Of a stretch of 64,000 nucleotides of DNA, positions 34,143-41,301 are shown in pieces. How positions within the stretch are numbered: position 1 is the stretch's first letter; the number at the start of each line of letters is the position of its first letter. The notes below the pieces were generated by a model. That model was given only the letters and a program-made list of their open reading frames with translations. It had not been told where the DNA came from and ran no database searches. Source of the DNA: Thermococcus radiotolerans (GTDB lineage: Archaea > Methanobacteriota_B > Thermococci > Thermococcales > Thermococcaceae); contig NZ_CP015106.1 in assembly GCF_002214565.1 (NCBI RefSeq), positions 1,364,001 to 1,428,000 of the forward strand. The letters are read 5' to 3'. The translations under genes were made by a program, and so were the position numbers.

Positions 34143-34720
34143 TTGAAACTTTGCTAAGCAAAGTTTCATCAAAGGTTGTAGCTCCTTCTAAAGTGTGAGT
34201 TTTGAGGATTTTCTGGTTGGAATCAGCTATCTTAAGTGAGAACCTCTTTGAGAGCCTATTGTGAGGGGTTTAATCTTAAAAAGACGCCCGAAGGGCGTCA
34301 AAAGGGAAGTAAACCCTTTTTGAAAGATTATTGTTGAGTGTTCTCTCTTGACGGAAATGCTCGGAATTCGAAACCTGCTCATTTTACTCCTTTGGTGATG
34401 AGCTACAAACTTTTGGTGAAGCTTTTTCTAAAAGCTTCCTTCGAAAGCGCTGACGGAAAATTAGTGCATTTTTTAGGTCGTTGACGTCTTGAGAGGGTTT
34501 TTATTCTTGCTTCTTTGTGGGGTTTCACTCTCCGAACGGCGTCCTTCGGACGCCAAAAACAAAGTAGAACTGCTTGAAATGCCGTATTTGTGAGATGAAC
34601 CCCTTTAATCCTGATACTTTGTTAGTGCACGACTGATTCTTGCCCTCTTGGCAAGAAAGGTACTTCTTTCGCCAGCCTTTCTTAAAGGCTGTGGACAAAG
34701 CTTCAGCGCCGGCGGAAGTT
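34143..34720. repeat. Hairpin-rich non-coding region after tRNA-Trp
   Basis: This stretch has no convincing gene and is visibly richer in A and T than its neighbours. It contains a series of perfect short inverted repeats, mostly with 3-base loops. They are 34145-34167 (10-bp stem), 34283-34299 (7 bp, loop GAA), 34300-34320 (7 bp, loop of 7), 34418-34438 (9 bp, loop TCT), 34538-34554 (7 bp, loop TTC), 34637-34657 (8 bp, loop of 5) and 34673-34691 (8 bp, loop CTT). TAATCTT at 34271-34277 can also pair with AAGATTA at 34324-34330 around two hairpins. Short direct repeats TGACGGAAA (34349, 34451) and TTAGTGCA (34461, 34622) recur. Confidence 0.6.
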
Positions 34721-34760
34721 TTATTAACTTTGACTTATAAAAAGTTTACGAGGTGATACC

Positions 34761-34997
34761 ATGGAGGAGCCCGTAGTTATTGGAAAAGACAAATTCAAGA
34801 TAAGCGAGGATGAGACTGCCAAGAGGGAGCTCCGCATAGTTAAGGTCAGCGACGACGTGATTCAGGTTCAGGAGGAGGTTCACGGCATCATCGCCCTAGT
34901 CGGTGCAAGCTCAAGCGTCAACATCAAGAAGGAGGAACTCAAGAACCTCATAAAGGTCGCCAAGGAGGAGTTCGGCTGGACCGACATCTGCGAATGA
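34761..34997 (+). CDS. Small conserved-looking hypothetical protein
   Basis: I do not recognise this acidic 78-residue protein. It has a beta-strand-rich first half (KDKFKIS, LRIVKVSDDVIQVQEEV), a small-residue stretch GIIALVGASSSVNIKK, and a C-terminal helix ending FGWTDICE with one cysteine. No signal peptide or membrane span is seen. The start is well supported: GAGGTGATACC precedes the ATG, and a TATA-like CTTATAAAAA lies near 34735. It is a single gene between the hairpin-rich region and fbp, in the same direction as fbp but with a separate promoter. Confidence 0.75.
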   Translation: MEEPVVIGKDKFKISEDETAKRELRIVKVSDDVIQVQEEVHGIIALVGASSSVNIKKEELKNLIKVAKEEFGWTDICE

Positions 34998-35038
34998 ATC
35001 CCCTTTCCATTTCTGTGGAGAATTTGCCGCCCGTCTGG

Positions 35039-35055
35039 TATCATCGGCGGTGATA
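35039..35055. promoter_or_regulatory. Thermococcales glycolytic motif-like site upstream of fbp
   Basis: The site reads TATCAT-CGGCG-GTGATA and matches the TATCAC-N5-GTGATA motif bound by the Tgr/TrmBL1 regulator at 11 of 12 defined positions. It lies just upstream of the TATA element TTTTATAAG (about 35062-35070). In that position the regulator is known to activate gluconeogenic genes, which fits the product of fbp. Confidence 0.8.
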
Positions 35056-35105
35056 TTAACGTTTTATAAGCATAAAAGTGCTTAAAAGCCATCGAGGTGA
35101 TTGCC

Positions 35106-36233
35106 ATGGCAGTTGGAGAGAAGATAACGATCAGTGTTATAAAGGCAGACATCGGCGGCTGGCCGGGCCATTCAAGGGTTCACCCCCAGCTCGTCGAGAC
35201 CGCCGAGGAGGTTCTTGCCAAGGCCCAGGAGGAGGGCACCATAATAGACTTCTACGTCGCCACCTGCGGCGATGACCTGCAGCTCATCATGACTCACAAG
35301 AAGGGCGTCGACAGCTCCGAGATACACGGCCTCGCATGGAGGACCTTTGAGGAGGCCACCAAGGTCGCCAAGGAGCTCGGCCTCTACGGAGCCGGTCAGG
35401 ACCTCCTCAAGGACGCCTTCAGCGGCAACGTTCGCGGAATGGGGCCGGGAGTTGCGGAGATGGAGATCACCCTGAGGAAGAGTGAACCGATAGTCACCTT
35501 CCACATGGACAAGACCGAGCCTGGAGCCTTCAACCTGCCGATATTCAGGATGTTCGCCGACCCGTTCAACACGGCCGGCCTTGTCATTGACCCGAACATG
35601 CACATGGGCTTCCGCTTTGAGGTCTGGGACATAAAGGAGCACAAGCGCGTGATCCTCAACACCCCGGAGGAAATCTACGACCTCCTCGCCCTCATCGGAG
35701 CCAAGAGCCGTTACGTCATCAAGCGCGTCTTCCCGAAGGAGGGCCACAAGATAGCCAAGGACGAGCCGGTCGCCGTCATCAGCACGGAGAAGCTCTACGA
35801 GATAGCCGGAGAGTACGTTGGAAAGGACGACCCGGTGGCTATCGTCAGAGCCCAGAGCGGACTACCGGCGCTCGGTGAGGTTCTCGAGCCCTTCGCCTTC
35901 CCGCACCTGGTCAGCGGCTGGATGAGGGGTTCCCACAACGGCCCGATCATGCCGGTTCCGATGCACCAGGCTAACCCGACCAGGTTCGACGGTCCTCCAA
36001 GGGTCGTTGCCCTCGGCTGGCAGATAAGCCCAGAAGGAAAGCTCGTTGGCCCGGTTGACCTCTTCGACGACCCGGCCTTCGACGGCGCCAGGCAGAAGGC
36101 CGTCGAGATCGCCGAGTACATGCGCAGACACGGTCCGTTCGAGCCCCACAGGCTCCCGATGGAGGACATGGAGTACACCACCCTTCCGGGGGTTCTGGAG
36201 AAGCTCAAGGACAGGTTCGAGCCCGTCGAGTGA
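35106..36233 (+). CDS. fbp: Fructose-1,6-bisphosphate aldolase/phosphatase
   Basis: The 375-residue protein matches the archaeal bifunctional FBP aldolase/phosphatase (class V FBPase) along its whole length: KADIGGWPGHSRVHP at the N-terminus, TCGDDLQLIMTH with metal-binding acidic residues near residue 55, and HNGPIMPVPM and FDGPPRVVALGWQ in the C-terminal part. It condenses triose phosphates and dephosphorylates the product to fructose 6-phosphate, committing carbon to gluconeogenesis. The ATG at 35106 follows GAGGTGATTGCC. It is controlled by the motif at 35039-35055. It stands just before the glycerol genes, whose product dihydroxyacetone phosphate is its substrate. Confidence 0.97.
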   Translation: MAVGEKITISVIKADIGGWPGHSRVHPQLVETAEEVLAKAQEEGTIIDFYVATCGDDLQLIMTHKKGVDSSEIHGLAWRTFEEATKVAKELGLYGAGQDLLKDAFSGNVRGMGPGVAEMEITLRKSEPIVTFHMDKTEPGAFNLPIFRMFADPFNTAGLVIDPNMHMGFRFEVWDIKEHKRVILNTPEEIYDLLALIGAKSRYVIKRVFPKEGHKIAKDEPVAVISTEKLYEIAGEYVGKDDPVAIVRAQSGLPALGEVLEPFAFPHLVSGWMRGSHNGPIMPVPMHQANPTRFDGPPRVVALGWQISPEGKLVGPVDLFDDPAFDGARQKAVEIAEYMRRHGPFEPHRLPMEDMEYTTLPGVLEKLKDRFEPVE

Positions 36234-36355
36234 TCCCCCTTTTCCTTTCCTTGCCTCCACTCTTCTCCCCGTAAAATCTTATAACCCGTGAGCACCATAG
36301 CCGTCAATATACACCCTCCAGCCAGGGAGGATAGCAATGTACATCGGTGGTTGAA

Positions 36356-37846
36356 ATGGGCGAGGATAAGTTCATTCTCTCCCTCGACGAGGGAACCACG
36401 AGCGCCAGGGCGATAGTCTTCGACAGGGAAAGCAACGTCCGGGGCATCGGTCAGTACGAGTTCCCGCAGCACTACCCCAGGCCCGGCTGGGTCGAGCACA
36501 GGCCGGATGAGATATGGGAGGCCCAGATGAGGGCGATCCGAACGGCCCTTGAGAGGGCAGGAATCGGGCCGGAACAGATAGCGGCAATAGGCATCACCAA
36601 CCAGAGGGAAACGACTATAGTGTGGGACAGGGAAACCGGAAGGCCGGTCTATAACGCCATCGTATGGCAGTGCAGGAGAACCGCCGAGATGGTGGAGGAG
36701 ATAAAGAGGGAATACGGGGACGTGATCAAGGAGAAAACCGGCCTGGTTCCGGACGCCTACTTCTCGGCTAGCAAGCTCAAGTGGCTCCTCGACAACGTTC
36801 CGGGGCTCAGGGAAAAGGCCGAGAGGGGAGAGGTTCTCTTCGGGACCGTGGATACCTTCCTCATCTACCGCCTCACAGGGGAGCACGTGACCGACTACTC
36901 CAACGCTTCCAGGACGATGCTCTTCAACATCAAGAGGCTCGACTGGGACGACGAGCTGCTGGAAATCTTCGAGATTCCAGAAGGGATTCTCCCCGAGGTC
37001 CGAGAGTCGAGCGAGGTATACGGCTACACAAAGAGGGAACTCCTAGGGTCAGAGATACCCGTGAGCGGAGACGCCGGCGACCAGCAGGCGGCCCTGTTCG
37101 GGCAGGCCGCTTTCGAAGCGGGAATGGTGAAGGCCACCTACGGAACCGGGAACTTCATCCTGGCAAACACCGGCAAAACCGTCCGCTATTCCGATAACCT
37201 CCTCACCACGATAGCATGGGGCCTCAACGGAAAGGTCACCTACGCCCTTGAGGGGAGCGTCTTCATAACCGGGGCGGCCGTGCAGTGGCTCCGCGATGGA
37301 ATAAGAATAATAAAGAGCGCCGGGGAGACCGAGGAACTCGCAAGGAAGCTCGAAAGCAACGAGGGTGTTTACTTCGTCCCGGCCTTTGTAGGCCTCGGGG
37401 CGCCCTACTGGGACCAGTTCGCCAGGGGTTTGATAATCGGCATAACGCGCGGAACCGGAAGGGAACACCTGGCGAGGGCGACTCTGGAGGCGATAGCCTA
37501 CCTGACCCGGGACGTGATCGAGGAGATGGAGAGGCTCGTTGGCGTAAAAGAACTGCGCGTTGACGGGGGAGCGACGGCGAACGACTTTCTGATGGAGTTC
37601 CAAGCAAACATACTCGGAAAGCCCGTCATAAGGCCCGTCGTTAAGGAAACAACCGCCCTCGGAGCCGCTTACCTGGCGGGACTGGCCGTGGACTACTGGG
37701 GCGGCATGGAGGAGATTAGGGACCTCTGGAAGGCCGAGAGGATCTTCGAACCGAAGATGGACGCGGAGACCAGGGAGAGGCTCTACCGCGGCTGGAGGGA
37801 GGCCGTGAAGAGGGCGCTGGGATGGGCAAAGGTTACCGGAACCTGA
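36356..37846 (+). CDS. glpK: Glycerol kinase
   Basis: The 496-residue FGGY-family kinase shows the GlpK motifs: [16 protein letters not shown] at the N-terminus, [15 protein letters not shown] near residue 80, [27 protein letters not shown] near residue 240, [12 protein letters not shown] and [18 protein letters not shown] with the catalytic region near residue 400. It makes glycerol 3-phosphate from glycerol and ATP. I chose the ATG at 36356, five bases after GGTGG; a GTG at 36347 is in frame. The oxidation genes follow after 238 bases with their own promoter. No glycerol channel gene lies nearby. Confidence 0.96.
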   Translation: MGEDKFILSLDEGTTSARAIVFDRESNVRGIGQYEFPQHYPRPGWVEHRPDEIWEAQMRAIRTALERAGIGPEQIAAIGITNQRETTIVWDRETGRPVYNAIVWQCRRTAEMVEEIKREYGDVIKEKTGLVPDAYFSASKLKWLLDNVPGLREKAERGEVLFGTVDTFLIYRLTGEHVTDYSNASRTMLFNIKRLDWDDELLEIFEIPEGILPEVRESSEVYGYTKRELLGSEIPVSGDAGDQQAALFGQAAFEAGMVKATYGTGNFILANTGKTVRYSDNLLTTIAWGLNGKVTYALEGSVFITGAAVQWLRDGIRIIKSAGETEELARKLESNEGVYFVPAFVGLGAPYWDQFARGLIIGITRGTGREHLARATLEAIAYLTRDVIEEMERLVGVKELRVDGGATANDFLMEFQANILGKPVIRPVVKETTALGAAYLAGLAVDYWGGMEEIRDLWKAERIFEPKMDAETRERLYRGWREAVKRALGWAKVTGT

Positions 37847-38084
37847 TGGGACAACCGCCCGTCCCTTAACTTTTACCGTTTCACATGAAGTGGGAAGGTA
37901 AACAGTTTTAGCGAGCCGCCGAAAACAGGGGAAGGACACTTCAGTCCATTCTCCCAATGTTCACCAATGTGCTACCTCCTTATGCTCAGATATGTTCTCT
38001 ACGCGCCGCTGGCAGGAACTTGAGGTTTAAGAAAGCTTTAAAACGAGAAAGACCCTTTCTTAAGTCAGTTGGGAGGGAGAAAGA

Positions 38085-39584
38085 ATGAAGACACGGATCG
38101 CAATAATCGGTGCCGGCGTCGTTGGAGCGTCGATAGCGCGCGTTCTCAGCCAGTACGAGGGACTTGAGGTTCATCTAATCGAGAGGAACGTCGACGCGGG
38201 GATGGGCGTCAGCAAGGCTAACACGGGCATAATCCATCCAGGACACGAGGACGACCCCGGAAAGCACCCGCTGAGGGCTAAGCTCTGCGTCGAGGGGAAC
38301 AGGCTCTGGTACCAGTGGACAAGGGAGCTGAGAATTCCCGCGAAATGGCCGGGCGAGCTCATGGTCGCCCTCGAAGAGGAGGACATGAAGGTGGCCGAGT
38401 ACTACCTGGAGCTTGCACAGAAAAATGGCGTTCCGGGTGTCAGGCTCGTTGACCGGGAGGAGCTTCTAAGGATTGAGCCCAACGTCAACCCAAATGCCGC
38501 CGGAGCGCTGTGGGCACCGACCGCTGGAGTCATGTCATCCCCAATGGCAGCGGTGGCACTCACCGAGAACGCCGTTGACAACGGGGTCAGGTTTCACCCG
38601 GAGACCGAAGTGCGTGGAATAAAGGTGGAGAACGGTGAGGTAAAGGGCGTTGAAACGAACCAGGGATTCATCGAAGCGGACATCGTGATAAACGCCGCGG
38701 GCCTCTACGCGGACAGAATCTCAGCCATGGCTGGCATAGACTACTTCACCATACGCCCCAGGAAGGGCGAGTACTACATCTTCGACGACGATGCCGGGCC
38801 GAAGGTCAGGAGGATAGTCCACCAGACGCCCACTCCCACGACGAAGGGCGTCTACGTCATCACCGAGATGAACGATGGGGTGATGATAGGGCCCACCGCC
38901 GAGGACCTGCCGGAGGATGCAAAGGACGACACCTCGACGACCAGGGAGGGACTGGAGTTCGTCTGGGAGATGGCGAAGAAGCTGGTTAAGGGACTGCCTC
39001 CCAAGAGCAAGGTCATAAGAACCTTCGCGGGCCTGAGACCAGAACCACCCGACGGAAGGTGGATAATAGAGGCCTACGACGACCCATGGGGCTTCATGAA
39101 CGTTGCCGGGATAAGATCGCCCGGACTCACCGCTGCGCCCGCAATAGCGCACTACGTGGTCAAGGAGCTGATTGGGGGCAAACTGGACGTAAAACTGAGC
39201 AAAAAGTCCCACTGGAACCCATACAGAAACGCATTCTGGTTCAAGGCCCTGCCGAGAGAGAAACAGGCGGAGCTGATAAAGAGGAACCCCGCCTACGGAA
39301 GGGTCATCTGCATGTGCCGCACGATAACCGAGGGTGACATAGTGGACATAATACATCGCATGAAGAGGATGGGCGTTAAGACCATCACCCTCGATGGCAT
39401 CAAGCTGAGGAGCGGCGTCATGTCAGGGACCTGCCAGGGCTCGTACTGCAGGGTGAGGATAGCCAGCATCATCGCCAGGGAAACCGGAATTCCGCTCTGG
39501 AAGGTTACCCTGAAGGGAGAGGGGACGGAGTACGGCATTGGCGACATAAAGGTTCTCCTGAGGGGGGAGAAGGATGAGGAGTGA
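38085..39584 (+). CDS. glpA: FAD-dependent glycerol-3-phosphate dehydrogenase with C-terminal BFD-like [2Fe-2S] domain
   Basis: The 499-residue flavoprotein has an N-terminal FAD motif GAGVVGASIARVLSQYE and a DAO-type domain of about 380 residues (substrate region including NTGIIHPGHEDDPGKHPLRAKLC). The C-terminal domain has ICMCRTITEGD and GTCQGSYCR, whose four cysteines fit a BFD-like [2Fe-2S] centre. This is the GlpA-type layout for oxidation of glycerol 3-phosphate to dihydroxyacetone phosphate. The start follows GGGAGGGAGAAAGA, and a TATA-like CTTTAAAA lies near 38036. It overlaps the next gene by 11 bases. Electrons probably pass through the two following gene products rather than a quinone. 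Confidence 0.9.
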   Translation: MKTRIAIIGAGVVGASIARVLSQYEGLEVHLIERNVDAGMGVSKANTGIIHPGHEDDPGKHPLRAKLCVEGNRLWYQWTRELRIPAKWPGELMVALEEEDMKVAEYYLELAQKNGVPGVRLVDREELLRIEPNVNPNAAGALWAPTAGVMSSPMAAVALTENAVDNGVRFHPETEVRGIKVENGEVKGVETNQGFIEADIVINAAGLYADRISAMAGIDYFTIRPRKGEYYIFDDDAGPKVRRIVHQTPTPTTKGVYVITEMNDGVMIGPTAEDLPEDAKDDTSTTREGLEFVWEMAKKLVKGLPPKSKVIRTFAGLRPEPPDGRWIIEAYDDPWGFMNVAGIRSPGLTAAPAIAHYVVKELIGGKLDVKLSKKSHWNPYRNAFWFKALPREKQAELIKRNPAYGRVICMCRTITEGDIVDIIHRMKRMGVKTITLDGIKLRSGVMSGTCQGSYCRVRIASIIARETGIPLWKVTLKGEGTEYGIGDIKVLLRGEKDEE

Positions 39585-40824
39585 GTACGATGTCGTTGTC
39601 ATCGGTGGCGGGCCGGCCGGTCTGGCCGCCGCAATAAAGGCGAAAGAACTGGGAATGAGCGTCCTCCTCATCGAGAACAGGGAATTCCTCGGTGGCATTC
39701 CGATGCAGTGCGTGCACCCGGGCTTCGGGCTCCACTACTTCAAGGAAGACCTGACCGGAACGGAGTTCATACACCGCATACTCGAAAGGTTCCGCGAGAT
39801 GAATGTGGAGTACTACACGAACGCCCACGTCCTTGAGATAGTGCCGTACTCCTACAGGCACAAGATCCTCAGGGTGGTGACGGAGGAGGGACTCTTCGAG
39901 GTCAGGGCAAAGACCGTCATCTACGCTGCCGGCGCCAGGGAGAGGCACATGTTTGAGATAGGCATAACCGGCCACAGGGTTGCCGGGATATACACCGCCG
40001 GGGAAGCCCAGACCATGATGGACATCTACGGGGTAATGCCCGGGAGGGAGATAGTCATAGTCGGTTCAGGAGACGTTGGCCTCATAATGGCGAGAAGGTT
40101 CACCCTCGAGGGTGCCCACGTCAAGGCGGTTATAGAACTCATGCCCTACCCCGGTGGACTGACCAGAAACGTCGTCCAATGCTTAGAGGACTTCGGAATC
40201 CCCCTCTACCTGAGCCACGCCGTAACGAGGGTTGAAGGAAAGAAGAGGGTCGAGAGGGTCATCGTGACGAAGGTTGACGAGAACCTCCGGCCCATTCCCG
40301 GAACTGAGGAGAGCATAGAGTGCGACACCGTCGTTCTGGCAGCTGGCCTTGTCCCGTATCTCAAGGTCATAGAGAAGGCCGGAGTGGAGATAGACCCCGC
40401 CACCAATGGGCCGGTCGTCAACAGCTACCTCGAAACCAGCGTTCCGGGAATCTTCGTCGCAGGGAACGCCCTCGTCATCAACGACCTCGTTGACTACGTC
40501 GTCGAGCAGGGAGAAGAGGCCGCCGAAGGGGCGTACGAGTTCGTCAAAAACGGCGGCCTGCCGGCGCTCAAATGGAGGAAGCTCGTCAAGGGAAGGAACA
40601 TCAGACTCGCCGTGCCGCACTATCTGGCGGATACCAAGGACGTCACAATCTACGCGAGGGTTGCAGAGCCGGAGGAGAACGTCAAGCTTCGCTTCCCGGA
40701 GATTGGAAAGGAGATACGGCTGCCCCTCGTGAGACCCTCCGAGATGATAAGGGTGAAGCTGAAGGGGGAGGAGATAGCCCGGGCGAAGGGAAGAATCACG
40801 ATGGAGGTCGTTCGGGATGAGTGA
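39574..40824 (+). CDS. NAD(P)/FAD-dependent oxidoreductase partner of GlpA
   Basis: The 416-residue flavoprotein has FAD motif GGGPAGLAAAIKAKELG at the N-terminus, a second Rossmann motif GSGDVGLIMARRF near residue 166, and a C-terminal SVPGIFVAGNALVINDLVDYVVEQG. A conserved cysteine segment GIPMQCVHPGFG near residue 45 may be redox active. It belongs to the oxidoreductases encoded beside GlpA and DUF1667 in Thermococcales and Clostridia. It probably accepts electrons from glycerol-3-phosphate oxidation and passes them to NAD(P)+ or another acceptor. It overlaps genes on both sides, so the three are coupled. Confidence 0.87.
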   Translation: MRSEYDVVVIGGGPAGLAAAIKAKELGMSVLLIENREFLGGIPMQCVHPGFGLHYFKEDLTGTEFIHRILERFREMNVEYYTNAHVLEIVPYSYRHKILRVVTEEGLFEVRAKTVIYAAGARERHMFEIGITGHRVAGIYTAGEAQTMMDIYGVMPGREIVIVGSGDVGLIMARRFTLEGAHVKAVIELMPYPGGLTRNVVQCLEDFGIPLYLSHAVTRVEGKKRVERVIVTKVDENLRPIPGTEESIECDTVVLAAGLVPYLKVIEKAGVEIDPATNGPVVNSYLETSVPGIFVAGNALVINDLVDYVVEQGEEAAEGAYEFVKNGGLPALKWRKLVKGRNIRLAVPHYLADTKDVTIYARVAEPEENVKLRFPEIGKEIRLPLVRPSEMIRVKLKGEEIARAKGRITMEVVRDE

Positions 40825-41182
40825 GGTCAGGAAGTTCAGGCTGACCTGCATCGTCTGTCCCCTGGGCTGTACAGTGGAAGTTACCATGGAGGGGGACAGG
40901 ATAACCGGCGTCAAAGGCTTCACCTGCCCGAGGGGCGAGGAGTACGCGATTCAGGAGATAAGGGAGCCGAAGCGCGTGGTCATGAGCGTCGTGAAGGTGA
41001 AGGGTGGAACCTTCCCAACGGTGGCCGTTAAGAGCGACAGGCCGGTTCCTAAGGAGCTTATACCGAAGATCATGAGGGAGCTCGCGGAGGTTGAGGTCGA
41101 GGCACCGGTTCGCGTTGGACAGGTCATCGTGGAGAACGTCCTCGGAACCGGGGCGAACATAGTGGCCACAAGGGCGGCTTAG
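40817..41182 (+). CDS. DUF1667 small cysteine-containing redox protein
   Basis: The 121-residue protein of the DUF1667 family has an N-terminal CIVCPLGC motif near residue 13 and a CPRGEEYA motif near residue 37. This resembles the iron-sulfur start of molybdopterin oxidoreductases, but no cofactor domain follows. The C-terminal half carries VRVGQVIVENVLGTGANIVATR. It overlaps the preceding oxidoreductase gene by eight bases. The family regularly sits beside GlpA-like genes, and it likely serves as the third, electron-transferring part of the complex. Confidence 0.85.
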   Translation: MSEVRKFRLTCIVCPLGCTVEVTMEGDRITGVKGFTCPRGEEYAIQEIREPKRVVMSVVKVKGGTFPTVAVKSDRPVPKELIPKIMRELAEVEVEAPVRVGQVIVENVLGTGANIVATRAA

Positions 41183-41271
41183 CAGGGAAAGCCCCCAAGA
41201 AACCACCACTTTATTTGTTAAGGGCAAAACGCAGCGCAACTCTCAAAACTCTTAAATACATTAATTGTAAA

Positions 41272-41288
41272 TAACACTGGGAGTGATA
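41272..41288. promoter_or_regulatory. Thermococcales glycolytic motif-like site at the gor promoter
   Basis: The site reads TAACAC-TGGGA-GTGATA and matches TATCAC-N5-GTGATA at 11 of 12 defined positions. It lies downstream of the TATA element CTTAAATAC (41251-41259), where the Tgr/TrmBL1 regulator is known to repress glycolytic genes in the absence of sugar. This is the opposite placement to the fbp site. Confidence 0.75.
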
Positions 41289-41301
41289 CGGGGTGAGGGA
41301 T

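Noticed and set aside
34145-34691. The hairpin series as a possible CRISPR array or insertion sequence
   Set aside because: The stems differ in sequence, there are no constant repeats with unique spacers, no cas genes, no transposase frame and no target-site duplication that I can see.
35795-36886. A minus-strand frame spanning the end of fbp and the start of glpK
   Set aside because: It runs across two well-supported genes and their spacer and has no recognisable protein signature.
37847-38084. Possible small gene between glpK and glpA
   Set aside because: No frame with a start signal and plausible composition was found; the region holds only the TATA-like element and leader of glpA.
41293-41301. 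The GTG at 41293 as the start of gor
   Set aside because: The apparent ribosome site GGAGTGAT before it is part of the regulator site at 41272-41288, and starting at 41302 agrees with the usual GAPOR N-terminus and length.
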